DNA from: Rhizobium sp. FKL33
Lineage (GTDB): Bacteria; Pseudomonadota; Alphaproteobacteria; Rhizobiales; Rhizobiaceae
Direction of reading: 5' to 3'
NCBI RefSeq assembly: GCF_005222915.1
Contig: NZ_STFX01000054.1
Location: 231,166-295,165 of the forward strand
Length of the DNA stretch: 64,000 nucleotides
The position numbers and the translations under genes are program-made. This document shows positions 61,285 through 64,000 of the stretch, piece after piece. Each line of letters starts with the position of its first letter. Positions within the stretch are counted from its first letter, which is position 1. The notes beneath the pieces were generated by a model. That model saw only the letters and a program-made list of their open reading frames with translations. It had not been told where the DNA came from and did no database searches.

Positions 61285-63314
61285 TCCGAGCGGCAGACGA
61301 CCGGCAGATTGAGACGGGCGCGCGTGCCGCCCTCGGGATTGTCGAAAAGCGTCAGCGTGCCGCCATGGCGGCGGGCGATGGTGGCGGTGAGGTGAAGCCC
61401 CAGCCCCATGCCTTGCGTATTGGCGCTGTTTGACGCGCGGAAATACTTCTCGGTCAGGAGGTGCCGTTCGGTTACGGGCACCCCGATGCCCCAATCGGTG
61501 ATCTCCAGAACGAGCGACTGGCCGGAGATTTCCACGTCGATGTCCACCGGCGATCCCGGCGGCGAGAACTTCAATGCGTTTTCGACCAGGTTGTTCAGCG
61601 CCACGCCGAGCAGATCGATGTCGACCGCGACGTCCAGCAGCGCCTCCGCGTCCCTGCGTTCAAGCCGGATCGGGCGTTCCGGAAAGGTGTCGCGCAGCAT
61701 CGAGAACAGGGTTTCCGCCGCCTTGGAGTAATCGAGCCGCTGTAGCCGCGCTCGCGCCGACGCCCCGTCGATCCGGCTTCGGTGTAGGCTGACGTCGATC
61801 AGTTCCACGAGGCGGCTTATCGCCCGCCTGATGCGGTCGATGCGTTCGCGATTGGCGTCGTCGTTCACAGAAAGCCCGCGCGCGATCGAGGCGACGCTGT
61901 TGGACACCACCGCAAGCGGCGTGCGGTATTGATGCGAGATCACATCGAGAAAGCGAACCTGCTCGGCTTGCGCGTCGCGCTCGGCCTTGAGCGACGTCTC
62001 GGCCGCTTCCTTGGCGAGGCGCAGTTCCGCCGTGCGCCGCTCCACGAGGTCGATGGCGCTTCGCTCCGCGGCGCGCGCCACATCAAGCGCCCGCATCTGG
62101 GCGACTGCGCGTTCGCTCTCCGCCTGCCGGGTGCGTCGGGCGAGCGACAACTGCATATAGAGAATGAAGAATAGGACCGCGATTTCGAAGGCGTAATCGG
62201 ACCAGTGCGTATAGGTGGTGAATGCGGTCAACCGCAATGTCACCACCACCATGCCGATGAGCAGCGCGCCGAAAGCCGAGGTGGCGATGCCGGCGCCCGG
62301 CTCTCTCTTGAACGCCAGCCAGGCGTTGCCGAAAAAGCCCGCCGCAAAGACGATGACGGCCGAGAACATCACCAATGGCGCAATCAACTGATAGAAATCA
62401 ATCAACGTCATGAAGAGAGTGAAGACCGATAGCAGCGTGGAAAACAGCAAGGCTTTGGAAAGCCAGGGAAAGTGTTTCGCTGCGCGTGTCTGGCCGCGAA
62501 TGAACAGGCTCGCCATGCACAGGCAGACGCTGCTCGATGCGCCGCCGACGGCGTCGACGACCATGCCGCCGCCAATCGTCCAATCCTCGAACAGAAGCCC
62601 CTTGTAGCAGAATTCGTTGACGGCGAGCGCGAGCAGCGCCACCGCATATTGCAGGAACAGCGTCTCTTTCAGACCGCGCCAGATCAGGAGATTGGCGACG
62701 CCGGAAAAGACCAGCAACGCTTCGAAACCGGCAAAGCGGGCCGCGTCGAAAGCCGCCTGCTGGATCATCGATTCCGCCGTGCGCAGCCAGCCGGTCAAGG
62801 CGAGCGAACTGGTGGTGCGAACACGGATCAAGATTTCGCTCGCCCCTCGCGGCGCCGTCAGCGGCACGATGTTGGTGGTGGCGACCACCGGCCGCAGGCG
62901 CTGCGGATGGTGATCTCCAAGGAGAACAGACGTGAAGTCGTGTTCGTCCTCTTTCCAACCGAGCCCCGGCGTGAAGACTTCCACGTCGTTGAGCACCATC
63001 GGCTTCAATTCGAGGAAGAGTTTGCGCGGCGCGAGATCGCGATTGTCGAGAAGGATGCGGACCCAGATCGTGTCGTTGCGATATCCCAGAGCCAGCCCGC
63101 CGCCGGCCGACCTGAAACCCGCGGCGATGTCGGGCCTGTCCAGGTCCGCGGGCGTCAGCTTATGCGAAGGATCGATCAGATATTCCATATCCTTGTCGAT
63201 CGAGCGCTGGGTGAACTGCTTATCGATCACCACCGGTTCGGCGGCAAAGGCGACGGAAACCCAAATCATCAACAGCGCCGCCACGCTTCCGGCAAGGCAT
63301 TCGATAAATCTCAT
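61242..63314 (-). CDS. 7TM-DISM sensor histidine kinase
   Basis: A 690-residue kinase. A signal peptide and a periplasmic 7TMR-DISM extracellular domain (about 25-190, with LALGYRNDTIWVRILLDNRD) are followed by seven transmembrane helices (about 195-395), a coiled coil (AERSAIDLVERRTAELRLAK) and the kinase core. The acceptor is His461 in FLDVISHQYRTPLAVVSNSV; the ATPase domain has NNLVENALKFSPPGSP and MGLGLHLTATIARRHGG. The DISM domain suggests a carbohydrate-like ligand. A response regulator is divergently encoded 68 bases away and is its probable partner. Confidence 0.93.
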   Translation of the reverse strand: MRFIECLAGSVAALLMIWVSVAFAAEPVVIDKQFTQRSIDKDMEYLIDPSHKLTPADLDRPDIAAGFRSAGGGLALGYRNDTIWVRILLDNRDLAPRKLFLELKPMVLNDVEVFTPGLGWKEDEHDFTSVLLGDHHPQRLRPVVATTNIVPLTAPRGASEILIRVRTTSSLALTGWLRTAESMIQQAAFDAARFAGFEALLVFSGVANLLIWRGLKETLFLQYAVALLALAVNEFCYKGLLFEDWTIGGGMVVDAVGGASSSVCLCMASLFIRGQTRAAKHFPWLSKALLFSTLLSVFTLFMTLIDFYQLIAPLVMFSAVIVFAAGFFGNAWLAFKREPGAGIATSAFGALLIGMVVVTLRLTAFTTYTHWSDYAFEIAVLFFILYMQLSLARRTRQAESERAVAQMRALDVARAAERSAIDLVERRTAELRLAKEAAETSLKAERDAQAEQVRFLDVISHQYRTPLAVVSNSVASIARGLSVNDDANRERIDRIRRAISRLVELIDVSLHRSRIDGASARARLQRLDYSKAAETLFSMLRDTFPERPIRLERRDAEALLDVAVDIDLLGVALNNLVENALKFSPPGSPVDIDVEISGQSLVLEITDWGIGVPVTERHLLTEKYFRASNSANTQGMGLGLHLTATIARRHGGTLTLFDNPEGGTRARLNLPVVCRSDQDFDRIRAASIAK

Positions 63315-63382
63315 TGATTATTACGCCCCCAGAATTTATCTGTAAATTTTAGGGTTAACATCTCTATTGTCCGGATATTGTT

Positions 63383-64000
63383 ATGTCAAAAGTCATCATC
63401 GTGGAAGACGACATCGAGTTGCGCGACAGCTTGATCGATTATCTCAGCGAATGCGGGCATGACGTACAGGGCGCGGGCAGCGCGATCGAATTCTACCAGA
63501 CCCTCGCGCGCGAGGATTTCGACGTGGTGATTCTGGACGTCAATCTGCCGCATTACGATGGGTTGTCGGTCGCCGCCCATCTTTCCGAAAGCAACGACGC
63601 CGCCATCATCGTCATGACCGTGCAGGGCGCGATCGAAGACCGCGTGCGCGGTTACAAGGCCGGAGCCGATCTCTATATGGTCAAGCCGGTCGACTGCGAG
63701 GAGCTCGCCGCCGCCGTCTTGGCGCTCGCCAAGAAGCGCCGGAGATCGGACCGGACGCCGGAACCGAGCAGTCTGTCATGGCGGCTCAATCTCTCCGAAT
63801 TCCAGCTGACGGCGCCGTCCGGCCGCTGCGTCGACCTGACCCGCAACGAGGTCCGCGTCATGGAGTTGATCGCAGCCCAGGCGGGCGCGATCGTCTCGCG
63901 CATCGAATTGATGCAGTTCATCGGCAAGGGCGTGGTCGATCCCGACAGCCGCGCTTTGGACGCCGCGATCAGCCGGTTGCGCTCAAAAGTTCAAAGCGAA
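63383..64000 (+). CDS. OmpR-type response regulator, 3' end cut off
   Basis: The first 206 residues are visible and the frame is open at the right edge. The receiver domain has acidic VEDD, acceptor Asp52 (VILDVNLPHYDGL) and Lys in YMVKPVD. A winged-helix output domain follows (VDLTRNEVRVMELIAAQAGA, then IELMQFIGKGVVDPDSRALD and AAISRLRSKV). It is divergent from the 7TM-DISM kinase and probably its partner. The ATG at 63383 has only a weak ribosome-binding site. Confidence 0.92.
   Translation, partial: MSKVIIVEDDIELRDSLIDYLSECGHDVQGAGSAIEFYQTLAREDFDVVILDVNLPHYDGLSVAAHLSESNDAAIIVMTVQGAIEDRVRGYKAGADLYMVKPVDCEELAAAVLALAKKRRRSDRTPEPSSLSWRLNLSEFQLTAPSGRCVDLTRNEVRVMELIAAQAGAIVSRIELMQFIGKGVVDPDSRALDAAISRLRSKVQSE

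Overview
The window is about 62-63% GC and reads as chromosome of an alphaproteobacterium of the order Hyphomicrobiales (Rhizobiales). The case rests on gene order and content: recA near cckA with a FliO-like membrane gene, rplM-rpsI near speB and argC, the block DUF177-plsX-fabH-ihfA-merR, the glyA/nrdR/ribD/ribE/ribH/nusB set, an LdtR/LdtP-type pair, DUF982, DUF2842, DUF6163 and DUF6455 proteins, a TTG-N11-CAA operator at recA, an IRO-type iron box and EcfG-type promoters. The genus cannot be fixed from this sequence alone. No prophage, CRISPR array, rRNA gene or intact transposase is visible.

Layout. 1-11 kb: recA (cut by the left edge) with its operator, the pseudouridine catabolic pair psuK-psuG, small accessory genes, a 272-bp palindromic MITE-like element at 4552-4823, a TIM-barrel isomerase/epimerase, the FliO-like protein and the cell-cycle kinase CckA. 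11-23 kb: an iron-boxed TonB-dependent receptor, rplM-rpsI with a structured leader, agmatinase, an LTA-synthase-like transferase behind a Pho box, argC, a LuxR/LuxI quorum-sensing pair with unusual dyads, and heme A synthase. 23-32.4 kb: an exopolysaccharide locus with a CelD-like GNAT protein, a GumC-like copolymerase with a degenerate kinase domain, a Wza-like lipoprotein, two GT4 glycosyltransferases, a sugar-1-phosphate transferase and a Wzy-like polymerase. 32.4-38.3 kb: a PepSY/cytochrome b/two-component module, tRNA-Pro(GGG), an HWE-type histidine kinase, and two very small genes that each follow an exact GGAAC-N16-CGTT promoter. 38-47 kb: envelope and lipid housekeeping genes (merR, ihfA, fabH, plsX, DUF177, CBP3-like, bamE, hppA, an MFS transporter). 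47-55 kb: the riboflavin/nusB/nrdR/glyA block, interrupted by a cupin gene, two secreted paralogs and an adenylate/guanylate cyclase. 55-64 kb: a GT28 lipid glycosyltransferase, heme oxygenase, ldtP-like and ldtR-like genes, hemB, a 7TM-DISM kinase and a divergent response regulator cut by the right edge.

The strongest candidates for something undescribed are (a) two stress-promoter-driven small proteins, a 30-residue membrane microprotein at 32527-32619 and a 63-residue protein at 38090-38281 beside an HWE kinase; (b) a 10-bp hairpin that buries the luxI ribosome-binding site at 20578-20608, with several other dyads around the quorum-sensing pair; and (c) the nested-palindrome element whose terminal CTAG supplies the stop codon of the neighbouring gene. 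All functional assignments were made by reading the sequence. No database search or folding program was run.
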